Of a DNA stretch of 64,000 nucleotides, positions 45,905 to 56,972 are shown piece by piece. The DNA is taken from NCBI GenBank assembly GCA_039090855.1, contig CM076997.1, forward strand, positions 168,732,709 to 168,796,708, read 5' to 3'. The stretch comes from Macrothele yani (Eukaryota > Arthropoda > Arachnida > Araneae > Macrothelidae). The position numbers and the translations under genes were made by a program. The notes below the pieces were generated by a model that saw nothing but the letters and a program-made list of their open reading frames with translations, did not search any database and had not been told where the DNA came from. Numbering within the stretch: position 1 is the first letter of the stretch; each line of letters begins with the position of its first letter.

Positions 45905-47455
45905 TTTGTGCACCACTACGCAAGACAGATCTCGTGTTCAGTACTAACAGTTCCTCACTCAAAAACCATAACTTTGGTTTCTTCCCTTATTTATACCCTG
46001 TTTGAATTTCACACCTCTGGGGCAACATACTCTGCAACTGACTTTTGCTCTCCACCAACAGGACTTTGTTATCGGCATATGGCAATCCACACACATCCAT
46101 AAATATATTATACATCCATGGCGACATTACACAAACTTGCCTGACTCCTGTGCACCAATAGAAAACCATTCTGTGAAAACACCATTCACTCGCAACACAT
46201 GCTCTACTGTCAGCATACATAGCTTTCACACCGTAAAGCAGACCCAGCTATACCATATTTATTTAAGACTTTCCACAGAAATATCCTGTTCACTCGGTCA
46301 TAAGCTCTCTCTAAATCAATGAAGGCAGGATAAACTTTCACACCAAAAACAGATATTTTTTTTATCACAATACGTAATGCAAAAATTTCTTACTGCAGCC
46401 CTTACCAGGCATAAAAACACTCTGCACATCCCATACCTTTTCTGCTATAAGACCTCATACTTTATCGATCATAACCTTTCCAAACACTTTCCCTGGCACA
46501 TTCAACAGTCTGATACCATAATAGTTATTGCATTCAGTCAGATCACCTTTTTCCTTATACAAGGGAACAACGATGGCCTCTCTCCAATCCTGAGGGATCG
46601 TTTCTTAACTCCCAGGATGACAGGAAAATTTCAGATAAACAGTCCATTACAGAGTCACCACCATATTTTAACATCTCAGTGGTTATACCATCTACTCCTT
46701 AAGCCCGACCAATCTGAAGAGAAATTAGACTTTCCAAATATCTTCTCTTGAGATTCCTCCTGTGCTGCTTCCTTCTCTTAGCACCATTGGCCTCAAAAAC
46801 ACATTTGCTTTCATGTTTTAATAACTCACATAAGTATTCACCTCAATCTTCCACTTAACTCACTGGGCTTTCATATAATTTCTCAGACCCTATTCTTTAC
46901 ACAATTTAGAACTTTATTTCCCAAACATTTTGCTTTGTCGTGCACACTTCCAGAATGTTTCCCTGCCTATCCAAAAAGTCAATGCATGGCTTTCCACCCT
47001 ATCCATCCTACCTTTTACCTTACAAGATGGACCAGCTTTCCTACTTCACACTTCTTACAGCAAAATTCATCCTCAGAAACTTTCCAAAAAGCCAATGCAT
47101 GGCTTTCTACCCTATCCATACTGCAGCCCTTACCAGGCATAAAAACACTGTTGCAACATCCCCTAATATGCTTCCTTCTTTCTCTTTACTGCCCCTTTAA
47201 TCTCACTGTTCTACTAGGCATCACTTTTAATGCTACAGATTGTTGCAGAACCACAGACATCTTCTGCAACAGTGATAACACAGTTCTTAAAACATGTCCA
47301 CTTCTTTCCACATCTCCCTCATGTAACTTCAATTCATTCAGTTGTTCACTGAGTATTTCAGAGTAACATTGATGCCCTTCAGGAAGCCTTTTAACCTTTT
47401 ATTCAATTATTCCTCTTTCTCCAACCAACATTGAGTTTCACTACATTAACAGATG
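45905..47455 (-). pseudogene. RTE-X relic covering RT and part of the endonuclease
   Basis: Reading leftwards: RVSLNVGWRKR (end of endonuclease) near 47445, VPGKVFGKVMIDKV near 46490, MPGKGC near 46410, AYDRVNRIFLWKVLN near 46290, VKAMYADSRACV near 46220, GVRQVCVMSPWMYNIFMD near 46130 and LPYADNKVLLVESKSQLQSM near 46070. The active site is altered to YADN. There are many stops and shifts, and a local duplication near 46980/47085 (the stretch CAATGCATGGCTTTC occurs twice). Confidence 0.82.
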
Positions 47456-47990
47456 TTTCAGACATTGATTGTAAACAACAAACTAAATTCCATGTTTTTG
47501 CTTCTTAATAGATGACTGATAAAATAAATTGGCTAACTTCAAAACAAGATTTTCGCTCAATATATGGGATGTTTACCCAGATGTTCACCTGGCATACTTG
47601 CTTAACTTGGTAAAACAAGAAGCAACAAATGGAATAGTGTGCTGTATGCCTGGAAGGTTGTACTAATTATCAGTGCCCCATGTTTTACATAAAACAATTC
47701 TTACCAGGGTTCTTAGTTGTTCTATATACTCATACAAACAGACAGTCCTTATTTATTTACTAAATTTGCTTTATCGAAAGAAAACACATGACAGATAAAA
47801 TGAACTGCCTCCTCCTCCTCCTTTACAGTCAGTGTTTTAATCCACAACAGTAAAACCAAAGCAATAATGAGATACTGGGCAAGATGTCTGAAAGAAATAA
47901 GTGAAAAAGGAAACATTAGGTGTACAAATAAATTTTAAAGCATTTTAAGACAACACAACATGTAATTTGAGAGAAAACAACAATACCTTT
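47456..47990. other. Intron sequence, no genes seen
   Basis: No recognisable feature. One good acceptor-like site on the minus strand (TTTCTTTCAG near 47890) leads into a frame with no receptor similarity. Confidence 0.5.
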
Positions 47991-47994
47991 ATGA

Positions 47995-49260
47995 ATCAAA
48001 ATATGTGCCGTCATTATCTATCACCTTCCGCCATCCGTTGGGCAGCTGACAAATTCTAGCGATGAAGAATACTTTGTGGTGTGACGCGACGAAGTCGTCA
48101 ACCCATTTTTGTACTTCCACATGTCCGGAACCGTACAGCAGACAAACCATGTTGCATCGATCGGAACAAATTATAGTCTGAAAGGGCTTATGTTGGGACT
48201 ATACAACGGGTGCTCCAAAACTTCCCAGCTAAGCGTCAATGTCTCCTTGACCGATTTCATGACATGCGGCCTAGCGTTGTCATGCAGTAATTTCACGGGA
48301 CGCAATCCTTTTCCCGTGAGCGGAAGTTTCCGACAGATTTCCTGGTTCAAACGCAGCAATTGTTGCTTGTAGCAATCAGCAGTAATAGTTTGACCCTGTT
48401 CCAGTAGTTCATAATAGAGCACACCCTTCATATTCCACCAGATGCACAGCAGAACTTTCTTGGAGTGAATATTGCGTTTCGATGTCGAAGTCATTGCTTC
48501 ACCACGGTCTACCCAGCGATTTTTGCGTTTGGGATTGTCGTACCACATCCACTTTTCAAAACCCATAACGATTTTCCACAGGAAAGACTTTCTGTGTTGC
48601 TTATTCAAAAAATTCAAAAACTTCACGGCACGCTCATTCTTGTTCCTTTGGCTCAGGTCATGTGGCACCCATTTTCCTTCCCTCTGAATCTTTCCCATTG
48701 CATGTAAATGATTGGAAATGGTATGTTGAGATACCCCCAGTTGTTCAGCTAGTTCTTTTTGTGTTTGAGACGAACCTTCATCCAGCAATGCTTTCAGTTC
48801 CTTATGTGCAACCTTTCACGAGCAGTCTGGTGTCAAGCAAGCAAACTGGAGGCAATAGTGGAGCGCTGGAGTTTGTCTCTTGCGTTCAAAGAATGTGGCA
48901 CTCATGCACCAAGTTTTTGGACCTTACCCATCGAGTGAAGGTGACAAGCGACGGTGTCATGAGAGCATCCCATCTGATGGGCCAATTCCCTAGTGGATTG
49001 ACGCGGATCCTTGTGGATGAGCTCTTTCAATCCATCCCCATTGAACTGAACAGATCTGCCGGAACGCAGAGAGTCTGTGAGGTCGAATTTCCCCTTCTTG
49101 AAGCATGAATACCATTTCTGTGCAGTTCTGTCAGTAACAGCGCTTTCTCCATATACAGCACAAATGTCTTGAGCAGCTTTGGAATCTTGATTGAAAGCGA
49201 AGAGAAGCAGGTGTCGAAAATGCTCATTTCTATCTACTTGGCACTCCATCTTCATATGGC
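47995..49260 (-). pseudogene. Chimeric mariner with duplicated DNA-binding domain
   Basis: Reading leftwards, 49240-48830 encodes a mariner N-terminus: MECQVDRNEHFRHLLLFAF, AQKWYSCFKKGKFDLTDSLR, ELAHQMGCSHDTVACHLHSM, then VPHSLNARDK and LLA. At about 48815 it joins a second mariner that again starts within the DNA-binding domain (ALLDEGSSQTQKELAEQLGV, QHTISNHLHAMGKI, WVPHDLSQRNKNER). The second part carries the DDE core: MGFEKWMWYDN (first catalytic Asp replaced by Phe), VLLCIWWNMKGVLYYE, LLHDNARPHV, and after a frameshift SDYNLFRSMQHGL and GTYFDS. The second helix-turn-helix is therefore present twice from different subfamilies. Stops, frameshifts and the lost Asp make it dead. Confidence 0.86.
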
Positions 49261-49695
49261 TAAAAAGAGTTAAAACAAATATAATACTGAAACCGATGAA
49301 CAAAAGTTGTACAGGAAGAACAGAGCTACAAAAAACATATAACACTATGACCAAAATATTGTTCGTGTTCCTCCAGATAACATCGGAAAAAAACTAACGA
49401 ACTTATCTGACAACCCAGTAAGTGGCAAAAATGTATTCTGTGACAATTTTGAAATAACACTAGCTGCATGTAGGCTGAAAAGACGTTCTATTGATTACAA
49501 CTGAGCAATTTTTGCTTATTAGGATAGTTGAAGGCCAAATAACAGTAACTTCTGGATGAATGCTAAAAAAAAAAAAAAGAAAAAAAGGCTGGTCCTCACC
49601 ACTGCATATAAAACAGATCGTTTCACTCAATATAAACATCAACATACAATGACAAAGCATTAAAAGATACTTTAGTACAATAATGAGCAACATAC

Positions 49696-49903
49696 TTAGT
49701 TTCATTACATGCTAGGCTAGTCTCCCAAACAAAATTAAAGGAACAATTTTCATCTGGTTCAGAGACAATTTCAGGTGTACCCAACTTGCTTCCACACCTA
49801 AAAGTAATTCTTGACACTGATCTCAGTGGACGAACAGGTGAGTCGACAGATGTGCACACGTCTGTATTCCCAGAATGATATGTCAGAACAAGTTCCCCAG
49901 AAC
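49696..49903 (-). CDS. IGF2R: IGF2R-like receptor, exon for C-terminal half of penultimate repeat
   Basis: This 208-base exon starts after an acceptor (TTATTTTCAG ending at 49904) and ends at a donor (GTATGT from 49695). It starts in phase 1 and ends in phase 2. The peptide shows GELVLTYHSGNTDVC, SVSRITFRCGSKLGTPEIV and ENCSFNFVWETSLACNET. These are hallmarks of a mannose-6-phosphate-receptor-homology repeat: a beta strand before the first Cys, I-F-C, G-P, the C-F-W-T strand and the final AC. It corresponds to repeat 14. All expected Cys are present for the repeat's disulphides in the secretory lumen. It joins the 56748-56887 exon upstream through a split Gly codon. Confidence 0.9.
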
Positions 49904-50021
49904 CTGAAAATAAGTAACATGTTGTATTTCCACATGACTTCTAAGAATGAACTAACCTTTGTAGTCAAACATTTTACACTGAAATAAACTGTAAGATTCA
50001 ACACACCCTGAGGGGATGACA

Positions 50022-51660
50022 GACCTGCCAACCTCTCAGAACTAAAAACGTAACACGACGCATGCTCATAATTTTTTAAGCCTATTTCAGCTATATAAAT
50101 TCTTGATGAGAATGTAGGAATTTTTTCCTACATCAAAATTTTATTGAGAAACTAATTAAATCCAATCAGCAAACACTTTTATGTTGTTAATTATTAAATC
50201 CAGTATTTAACATTTCAAACATTTATTAAATTTAAACAAAAATCTTAATTGTTTAGGGAAAAAATGTATTAATATGAAACCTTTAGAAAACTATAATGTA
50301 GCTCATGGGTTTTTGCTTTCCATTAAAAGCAAGGAAACATTAAATTTCACACATGAAAACCATTAAGAAATCTAACTTTTATTTAAACCAACATGTGTGG
50401 CTGACTTTGCTTCTTTTTAAAATTCAACAGAATATTTTTGCTGGAAGCAAGGTCCAGACATACTGGTTTTTGCAATTAAAAGTGATTCAAGTGTTGAAGT
50501 ACTCAAAGAGTCTCATACATCAATCTTGTTTCTCCTTATTAAACTAAAAACTCTTTCACACGAGGCATTACTATGAGGCAAGATTAAAACCTCTAACATG
50601 ACTTTACAGATTTATTTTTAAAGTGACAATAACTATGTTGTGAAGAAATTTGCAACAAGAGTTCTTTTCTTTTGATAATAAATACCATTGTTCACTAATC
50701 CTTTTGCTGTTTAAAATGTTATCTGGTAATGATGCTATTTGAAATGTCAAAAATTCACTTTTTATGGCATCAACAGCTTCAGGAATTGCTTCATTCTCAC
50801 ACCTTAAAAGGAGACATGGGAACATATCTATTACATACTGAATTGATGAAAAATTAGACTGTTCCTCTTCTAGAAATATCAGCAACTTAGACATGATTTA
50901 ACATTTCCAAATTCCATGGAAATTTAGAAATTATATAGTCACAGTCCTTAAAAAAATTATTTCTGCTCCTCAGTGCTAACTGTATTAATCAATTTTTTGG
51001 TTTCAAACCCAACTGATAACCCTGCATGGTCTTTTTAGTTCTCTATTTTCTTATATTTAATGTTAAATGTTGATTTTGTTTGCTTAATAACACACAAATC
51101 TAATTAATTCATTAAAAAGACTTTCAATATCGGATTTAAGAGTATGGACACGAGGTTCCTCCTGCTGAAACATTATATCATATTTTTCAAAAACTTTTGT
51201 AACATGGTAAAGAAACAGTGCATTAACTTGATTCACAGTTGAACTCAAGGTTAAAAAAATCCTCTCTTGCTTATTTAATGCATTTTTTACAAGATTTTTT
51301 TCATGCAGTTCTTGTTGCTTATTAATTACATGTTTTTGAGATTTTTTTATCATGTTCAGTGTCAACTGCAGTAATTTTAAATTTCTTATTAACAGAAGTC
51401 AAATTCACATTTCCCTCTTTAACATTTCATTGCATTTGCAACTTTCTGAGTTTGAATGATCCAATTTTGGAATGGTATACGAACCAATTTTTGGAGAGAA
51501 ACCAATCTTTTTTACATTTTCATTAGAACACTCTTCTTTAAAAAATAAAGTTAAGCATCGAGAAACTCTTTCAAAAGGAAAAAACAGATTACACATAATT
51601 TTCCACCTTACTTCTGTCCCCCACAGCAGAAAGAAAAAGGCTGTCTACCTTCCTTGAGAA
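50022..51660 (-). pseudogene. Second hAT-like transposon relic
   Basis: The left end reads CAGACCTGCCAACCTCTCAG, a hAT-style terminus. Minus-strand fragments follow: MAFSRKVDSLFLS near 51660, RVSRCLTLFFKEECSNENVKK near 51560, SQKHVINKQQELHEKNLVKN near 51330, SKLLIFLEEEQSNFSSIQY near 50890 and a C-terminal dimerisation-like stretch near 50570-50480. Many stops. The matching right terminus and target duplication were not found, so family assignment is tentative. Confidence 0.55.
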
Positions 51661-52545
51661 AGCCATCTGGTTGATGTGTGAAAGCTTGGAAACTTGTATT
51701 TCTATTCTACGCCAAGAATTTTCGGATTTTTAGTATAGCTATACTATTTTGAGTATGTTTATAAACATCAGACATGCCTGCTGATGTCCGACATTCTTAG
51801 GGCATTAGACATGTATACATTAGCCTCGAGAATAGTTTAACTACGTGCAAGTTTATGGGTTGTACCTATGCAAAATTGAATTTTTCAGAACGCATGAGCT
51901 GCAGCGCTTAACATGAAAAAATGCAGTAGTCATTCTAAATTTTTGACATTTTGTAATTTTTACAGTGCAAATTTCTTTAAATGTTCATTGGAATTGATTA
52001 ACATAAAGAGCACTAAACATACGATGACTAATTTCTCCCTTTATCATTAAACATTTATTCACTATATTATACGCATGCACATCTATAAAAGCTCCGCCAA
52101 GAAAAGCTAACCATTTTGCCATGATGCACTCTCTCCACTGATGAAAGAACAGATCAGGACCCTCATATATCAGTACGAATTAGTTATAAAAATAACACAA
52201 ATTTGTAAGGTGTATTGATTATTAGTAAATTAACACATTACTGTACATGATTTTTCGAGGGAAAAATTATGCTAAATTCTAGTGTGCTAAAAATTTGACA
52301 AATTTCAGAACCAGTAGTTTCCTAACAACACTCCAGTGAGTTCTAAAAACAAAAAAAATATAAACAATTTAATGTTGTATGCAAAATTACTGATGAAAAA
52401 TTACACCAGCAGATGCTTTAGCTGATGAGTTGATACATCCAAATGCACACCACTGTACCATTTAAAAAGAAATGGGAATTTTCTGAAGGAAAAAGGCCTA
52501 TTTCCTATATCCACAATGGTAAAAAGGTACTCACAACTGAATTAT
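51661..52545. other. Intron sequence, no genes seen
   Basis: AT-rich, unassigned. It may include the decayed 5' end of the preceding hAT relic. Confidence 0.5.
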
Positions 52546-52660
52546 TAACAAGCAATAATATAACATCTCTGAGTTGTGTGTGTTTTACTGTTTCTCATAT
52601 CATGAAGTTAATAATTCAGATGTGGTTTAAAACTCAGGCTTCATGTGACAATAACACATT

Positions 52661-52961
52661 AACATATAAAACGAGCGAAACACACAGAGTCACGTACGGT
52701 AAAAGGTTCGTTTAGCGGTAGCTTTCGGTCACCCTACGACCTCGATCACCCTCAATCGACTGGATGGGCTGGTTGCCAGAACTACAATTTGAAGTTGGGG
52801 TGTTGGAAATGTTGCCAGATTTTATAAGAGAGATCCAAATAAATGGGATTTGGTGAGGGATCTCTGAATTGCAGTTTTTGGTGAACAAAATTTCAATGCT
52901 CTCTTGGAAACGCACCTTTTACCGTACGTGACTCTGTGTATTTCGCTTGTTTTATATGTTT
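52661..52961. mobile_element. MITE with 53-base terminal inverted repeats
   Basis: Arms 52661-52713 and 52908-52961 are nearly perfect inverted copies, with core CACAGAGTCACGTACGGTAA. The interior of about 195 bases is non-coding. Part of the interior (GGTTGCCAGAACTACAA) also occurs at about 29175 on the minus strand. Confidence 0.88.
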
Positions 52962-53126
52962 ATAATTCAGATGTATTTCCACATATTTTGTGAAGAATAT
53001 ATCTTCCACACTATTTATCAGAGCAACTGGAGATTTACTCAACTACGCCAAGATGAAACGGAATTTGCTTTGACTGGCAAAGATCAGAGACTATTTTGGT
53101 TTTTATCACTCAGATACTTGGGACTT

Positions 53127-53207
53127 CATCGTCTGGGGTGGTGTAACAGTTAGCACACTGAAACGGAAATCGGGAGATGCGAGTTTGATTCCCGCTCTAG
53201 GGCGATG
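53127..53207 (+). tRNA. tRNA-like sequence, probably pseudogene or SINE head (Gln-like)
   Basis: The ends can form a 7-base acceptor stem (CATCGTC with GGCGATG, one G-T pair). The D arm GGTGTAACAGTTAGCAC resembles the A box of tRNA-Gln, and the T arm reads GAGTTTGATTCCCGC (B box). The anticodon arm is weak and degenerate (around CTGAAACGGAAATCGG), so an active tRNA is unlikely. No poly(A) tail follows. Confidence 0.45.
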
Positions 53208-53624
53208 TAATTTTCATATTATCTGATGTGATTAACGTTACATGAGAAACAGTAAAACACATGCAACTCAGATGTCCGATTGCTTGTTAATAATTCAGAT
53301 TTATTTCCACGTATTATGTAAAGAATATTTCTTCCACACTATTTAGTACTTGTAACGTCTCACTGGGTGTGGCAATCAGCTCTGCGTTGTTTGCTTAAAA
53401 AGCTTCACGTTTTTGACATAATCCTTTCTCCATCTATTCTAACCATTGTTTCTTCTCCCCACAGAATCTCGTCTTCAGATTCACCCAATTTGTCTGAAAT
53501 GCAGCCATTTTCTGAAGCCTGCAATATTAAATTCAGATATGATTTATTCCAAGCAGCTTTTACATTTTCAAAGTTCAAAGAAACTGGGGTTACCTAAATT
53601 TTCTCAGTGTATATGTAATTAGTA

Positions 53625-54575
53625 AAAATTTATAATACTGGTTTATGTGTTGGTAATATGTGTGTGTGCAGATTGCTCTATGCTGATGACACAGTCCTGT
53701 TGGCAGAGAGCAAAAGTGAGTTGCTGAGTATGTCGTCCTGGATGTACGAAGTTTGCATTAAGTTCAAATTGTGTATATAAATAAGGGGAAAACCAAAGTT
53801 ATGGTTTTTGAGTGAAGTACTGTTCATACTGAATGCAAGATAAGCCTTAACGGCACAGAGATTGGCCAGGTGACTGAGTTTGTATATTTAGGAAGTATGT
53901 TTTACAAAGAGAAACAAATTAGATGGCAAAATTAGTAGGCGAGTGAATTCTGCATTGAAAGTCATGGCTGCTTTAGGAGGATTTCACAGGAATATGTGGT
54001 TCTCAAGAAAATCCTGAATGGCTGTGTATGAAAGAGTAATTGTTCCTATTCTTATGTACGACAGTGAAACCTGGGTGCTGCATAAAAGACATAGGAGTCG
54101 TTTGTGTGCTGGGGAGATGCACTACTTACAGGGGGTTTGTAGTAAGACACATGCTGATCATTAGAGGAATGAAGATGTGCAATATGAGGCAAAATGTTGT
54201 TAGTAAGGTGGAGACTAATATTCTTAGGAGAGATAGAGAGATAAAGATGGAGAGATGGTGAGAGAGAGTGAGAATGAGTGATGAGGTGCTGACTAAGAGA
54301 ATTTTTTCAGCCCAAGTGGCAGGAAAGAAAGGTAGAGGAAGGCCAAGGAAAGTATAGGAGGACCAAATTCAGGAATGTCTACTTGAGAAAAAGATTTTGA
54401 ATATGAAGTACAAAAGATCTTGTGTGTGGAGTGTGATGGATGTTAATAAAGCTCGAGCGGTGTGCTGAGATGGTAGTAAATGGAGACATTTGATCCACCA
54501 ACAGTAAGTAAATAGTTCTACAGTTAAATGTGTACTTGGCACATGGTCTTTCTTTGAGCAGCTAACCTCTGAATC
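53625..54575 (+). pseudogene. RTE-X relic (RT end and C-terminus)
   Basis: Readable segments are VCRLLYADDTVLLAESKSEL (intact YADD) near 53670, VSLNGTEI-like text, DSETWVLHKRHRSRLC near 54060 and GRGRPRKV near 54340. It ends at the conserved CTAACCTCTGAATCTCAGAGAA (about 54563-54584). Stops and frameshifts throughout; 5'-truncated. Confidence 0.85.
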
Positions 54576-54579
54576 TCAG

Positions 54580-54950
54580 AGAACATCAAGCAATGGTATG
54601 TAATGAAAACTTGATTTAACTGGATTAGCAAGTAATAATACCAATGCACATATTTCACAGTAACTATCACTACATCTTGAATACTAAATGCAAGTAATAG
54701 AGTTGTCAATGGTAAAATAACCTTGAGTTTCTTTTTCACAAATTATATGTAATCATTGTACCACATAAATAATGTACACATTAATGTAACAATAATGTAC
54801 ACATTAATGTAACAGTGTTACTATTAATGGTACTAAATATCTTATAAAAAAAAAGTTTTTTGGCAAAATAATAGTAAAAAAATCCTTGAATTTTTAATTC
54901 CCTGAAAGAAAAAAATCCCAGATTTTTTCTTTAAAAATATTTTTTTAGTC
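54580..54950. other. Intron sequence with a short tandem repeat
   Basis: A 23-base unit (AATAATGTACACATTAATGT plus 3 bases) occurs twice at about 54767-54812. Otherwise nothing was seen. Confidence 0.6.
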
Positions 54951-54954
54951 AGTT

Positions 54955-55472
54955 GTGCATCCTGATTGTGTGAGGAATGATGTGGTGCAGTTGTGCAATG
55001 TGAAGCAAAATGCGGTTAGCATGGTGAAGATGAATACACTTTGTGAGTTTGACCATGTTGAAAGAATGAATGATGAAATGCTTACTAAGAAATTTCTTTT
55101 AGCCCAAGTGGCAGCAAGGAAAGGAAGAGGAAGGCCAAGGAAATTATGGGAGGATGATTCAGACGTGTCTGCATGAGAAAAATATCATGAGTACGAAGTA
55201 CAGAAAGTCTTGTGTACATCGAGTGACGGATGTCAGTGAAGCCCGAGTTGTCTGTCAAGATCGCTGTAAATGGAGAAGTTTGATACGGCAACAGTAAGTT
55301 AATAATCAGTTAGAAAATTATCTGGTAGTTTATTTCTTTATGGAGCTAACCTCTGAATCTCAGAGAGCAGCTTAGAATATGTATGTATGTATGTATGTGT
55401 GTATGTATGTATGTATGTATGTATGTATGTATGTATGTATGTATGTATGTATGTATGTATGTATGTATGTAT
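54955..55472 (+). mobile_element. RTE-X 3' fragment with expanded (TATG)n tail
   Basis: The coding relic HPDCVRNDVVQLCNVKQNAV and ERMNDEMLTKKFLLAQVAAR is followed by GRGRPRKLW, the conserved 3' leader (CTAACCTCTGAATCTCAGAG near 55346) and about 95 bases of TATG repeats (55377-55472). Confidence 0.88.
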
Positions 55473-56340
55473 ACGGACCTGCAAAACGAAGCACGTGGTT
55501 ACCGACCTGTTGCTGTTTCTGACGACGTTCTGTTACGTGTAGTTGAAGCGGACCCCTGCATAATGTGTTGTGAGATAGTGGCAGAGACAGGTGTCCACCG
55601 CACGACAGTTGTTCGGCATCTGGCTGTGCTGAGTAAGGTAAAAAGCTGGACATGTGGCTGCAGCATGAGTTGACACCCACCAACAAGACTAGGCATTTGG
55701 GAGTCTGCACGTCCCTGCTTGCCGGGAATAAACAGGAACCTTTACTGCATCGAATCGTCACCTGCAACAACAAGTGGGTCTTTTATGATAATCAGAAATG
55801 ATCTGCCCAATGGTTAAGCAAGGCACAGCCTGCTGGACAGCATCCTAAGCCACCCCTACACACCAAGAAGATGATGCTCCTTGTCTGGTGGTCCACAGCC
55901 AGGATAATTCATTGGAGTTTCTGGGCAAGAGGCGAAACTGTCACTGCAGAACGTTATTGTGCTGAAGTATACCAGATGCACCGTAATTTGATGCAGAAAC
56001 AACCGGCTTTGGTCAACAGACATGGTGTTCTGCTCCAGGACAACGCCCACCCTCATGTTGCACAACAAACGATGCTGACACTAAGTGCTTTGAGCTATGC
56101 AGCACAGCCTCATCCTGCCTATTACCCGGACTTGTCTCCAACAGACTAGCATCTGTTTCATTGCCTGGATCACTTCCTGTCTGGGAAACAGTTCATGGCA
56201 GACAACGAGGTTCAACATGCAGTTGACTTCTCCGGGTCCCATCCACAAGACTTTTCTCGTTCCGGGAATCATGGCCTTGCCGGACAGATGGCAACTATGT
56301 GTCGATGCAGAGGGGGATTATTTTGCCCAGGTAAGCTGTC
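55473..56340 (+). pseudogene. Mariner transposase relic
   Basis: Begins directly after the TATG tail, so the first helix-turn-helix is missing. Visible: LLRVVEADPC and TGVHRTTVVRHLAVLSKV (second helix-turn-helix), then HELTPTNKTRH and HRIVTCNNKWVFYDN (the first catalytic Asp is replaced by Asn), LLVWWSTARIIHWSFW, LLQDNAHPHVAQQ (second Asp), YYPDLSPTD, a stop, then HLFHCLDHFLSGKQF. It resembles the mariner subfamily that gave rise to the SETMAR transposase domain. Frameshifts and the lost Asp make it inactive. Confidence 0.88.
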
Positions 56341-56747
56341 CTACTTTTCCGTTTTTGTGGTCCCTTTGCCGAACAATTCATTCATACGAACCCAATACAA
56401 TGATCATCATTCTCACATTTCAAACTTTCCAATGCAAGCAGAATTTTACATATTGAATTAATAGTTGCAGAGATATGGTGTCCCTTGCCAGACAGACCAA
56501 GTGGATGTGCTAATAATGCAGTTTCAGTACTGCTAACAGGCAAGAAAACCAACAGTCTCCCACATTTTGCCTGGGGTGGGCAGAAAATTTGTCAGCCATC
56601 AGTGATATCCATGAACAGTACAAACCAGGATTTCCAGGAAGCGTCCAAACCATGTTTTAAGTAGAATGAGGTACAAGTTATATACATAACTGAAACAGAA
56701 GTAATAAATATGCTTAGGCCAAAAATGACGAAATAAAAGTGACATAC
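56341..56747. other. Intron next to receptor exon
   Basis: Nothing recognised. Confidence 0.5.
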
Positions 56748-56887
56748 CAGTTACACTTTTGGTCATACTGTTAACCAAACCAAGAGACTTGACAGTGGTG
56801 TTTTCTTTCATGCAAACTGCGGCACTTGGTGAGCATTCTTTACTTTCAGCATCCAGATTAAGTCCACGACATAAATTCAAGAAATAC
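56748..56887 (-). CDS. IGF2R: IGF2R-like receptor, exon for N-terminal half of penultimate repeat
   Basis: This 140-base exon is bounded by an acceptor (CCTACTATAG ending at 56888) and a donor (GTATGT from 56747). It starts in phase 2 and ends in phase 1. The peptide reads YFLNLCRGLNLDAESKECS, PSAAVCMKENTTVKSLGLVN and SMTKSVT. The pattern Y-x-x-N-L-C, then C-x-x-x-A-A-x-C and L-G-L-V, is the signature of the first half of an IGF2R-type repeat and fits repeat 14 (YYINLC and LGLV in vertebrates). The exon upstream, which should encode a YDL-type motif, was not found in 56.9-64 kb. Confidence 0.9.
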
Positions 56888-56972
56888 CTATAGTAGGAAT
56901 GAAAAGTGGAACTATTAAAAAAAAAAAAAAAAAAACCTTTCATATGCATAAATTAGTGTATTATTTAACAAA

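Larger units (their letters stand above)
52546..53288. repeat. Foldback element containing a MITE and a tRNA-like sequence
   Basis: Arms at 52546-52607 and 53231-53288 are inverted copies (landmarks ACAAGCAAT, GTGTTTTACTGTTTCTCAT). Between them lie the MITE at 52661-52961 and the tRNA-like sequence at 53127-53207. A 54-base direct repeat (TAATTCAGAT...CTTCCACACTATTTA) lies at about 52964-53018 and 53290-53344. Confidence 0.8.
4415..56887 (-). other. IGF2R: Span of the IGF2R-like receptor gene in this window
   Basis: Four exons in order on the minus strand (56887-56748, 49903-49696, 21493-21410, 4599-4415) encode one continuous stretch of a cation-independent mannose-6-phosphate/IGF2 receptor, a type I membrane protein that sorts lysosomal enzymes in vertebrates. 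Splice phases match at all three joins (1, 2, 2). The order and spacing of Cys residues and the NGT, SGD and AAVCQ motifs fit the junction of repeats 14 and 15 as I recall them in vertebrate IGF2R. The earlier repeats, the end of repeat 15, the membrane segment and the tail lie outside the window or were not found. The introns hold all the transposons described here. Confidence 0.85.

Noticed and set aside
47880..47900. Good splice-acceptor-like site on the minus strand (TTTCTTTCAG).
   Set aside because: The following frame shows no receptor motif, and the neighbouring exons already join without it.
55377..55472. Regular short repeats considered as a CRISPR-like or satellite array.
   Set aside because: A pure tetranucleotide tail of RTE-X with no spacers; the genome is eukaryotic.
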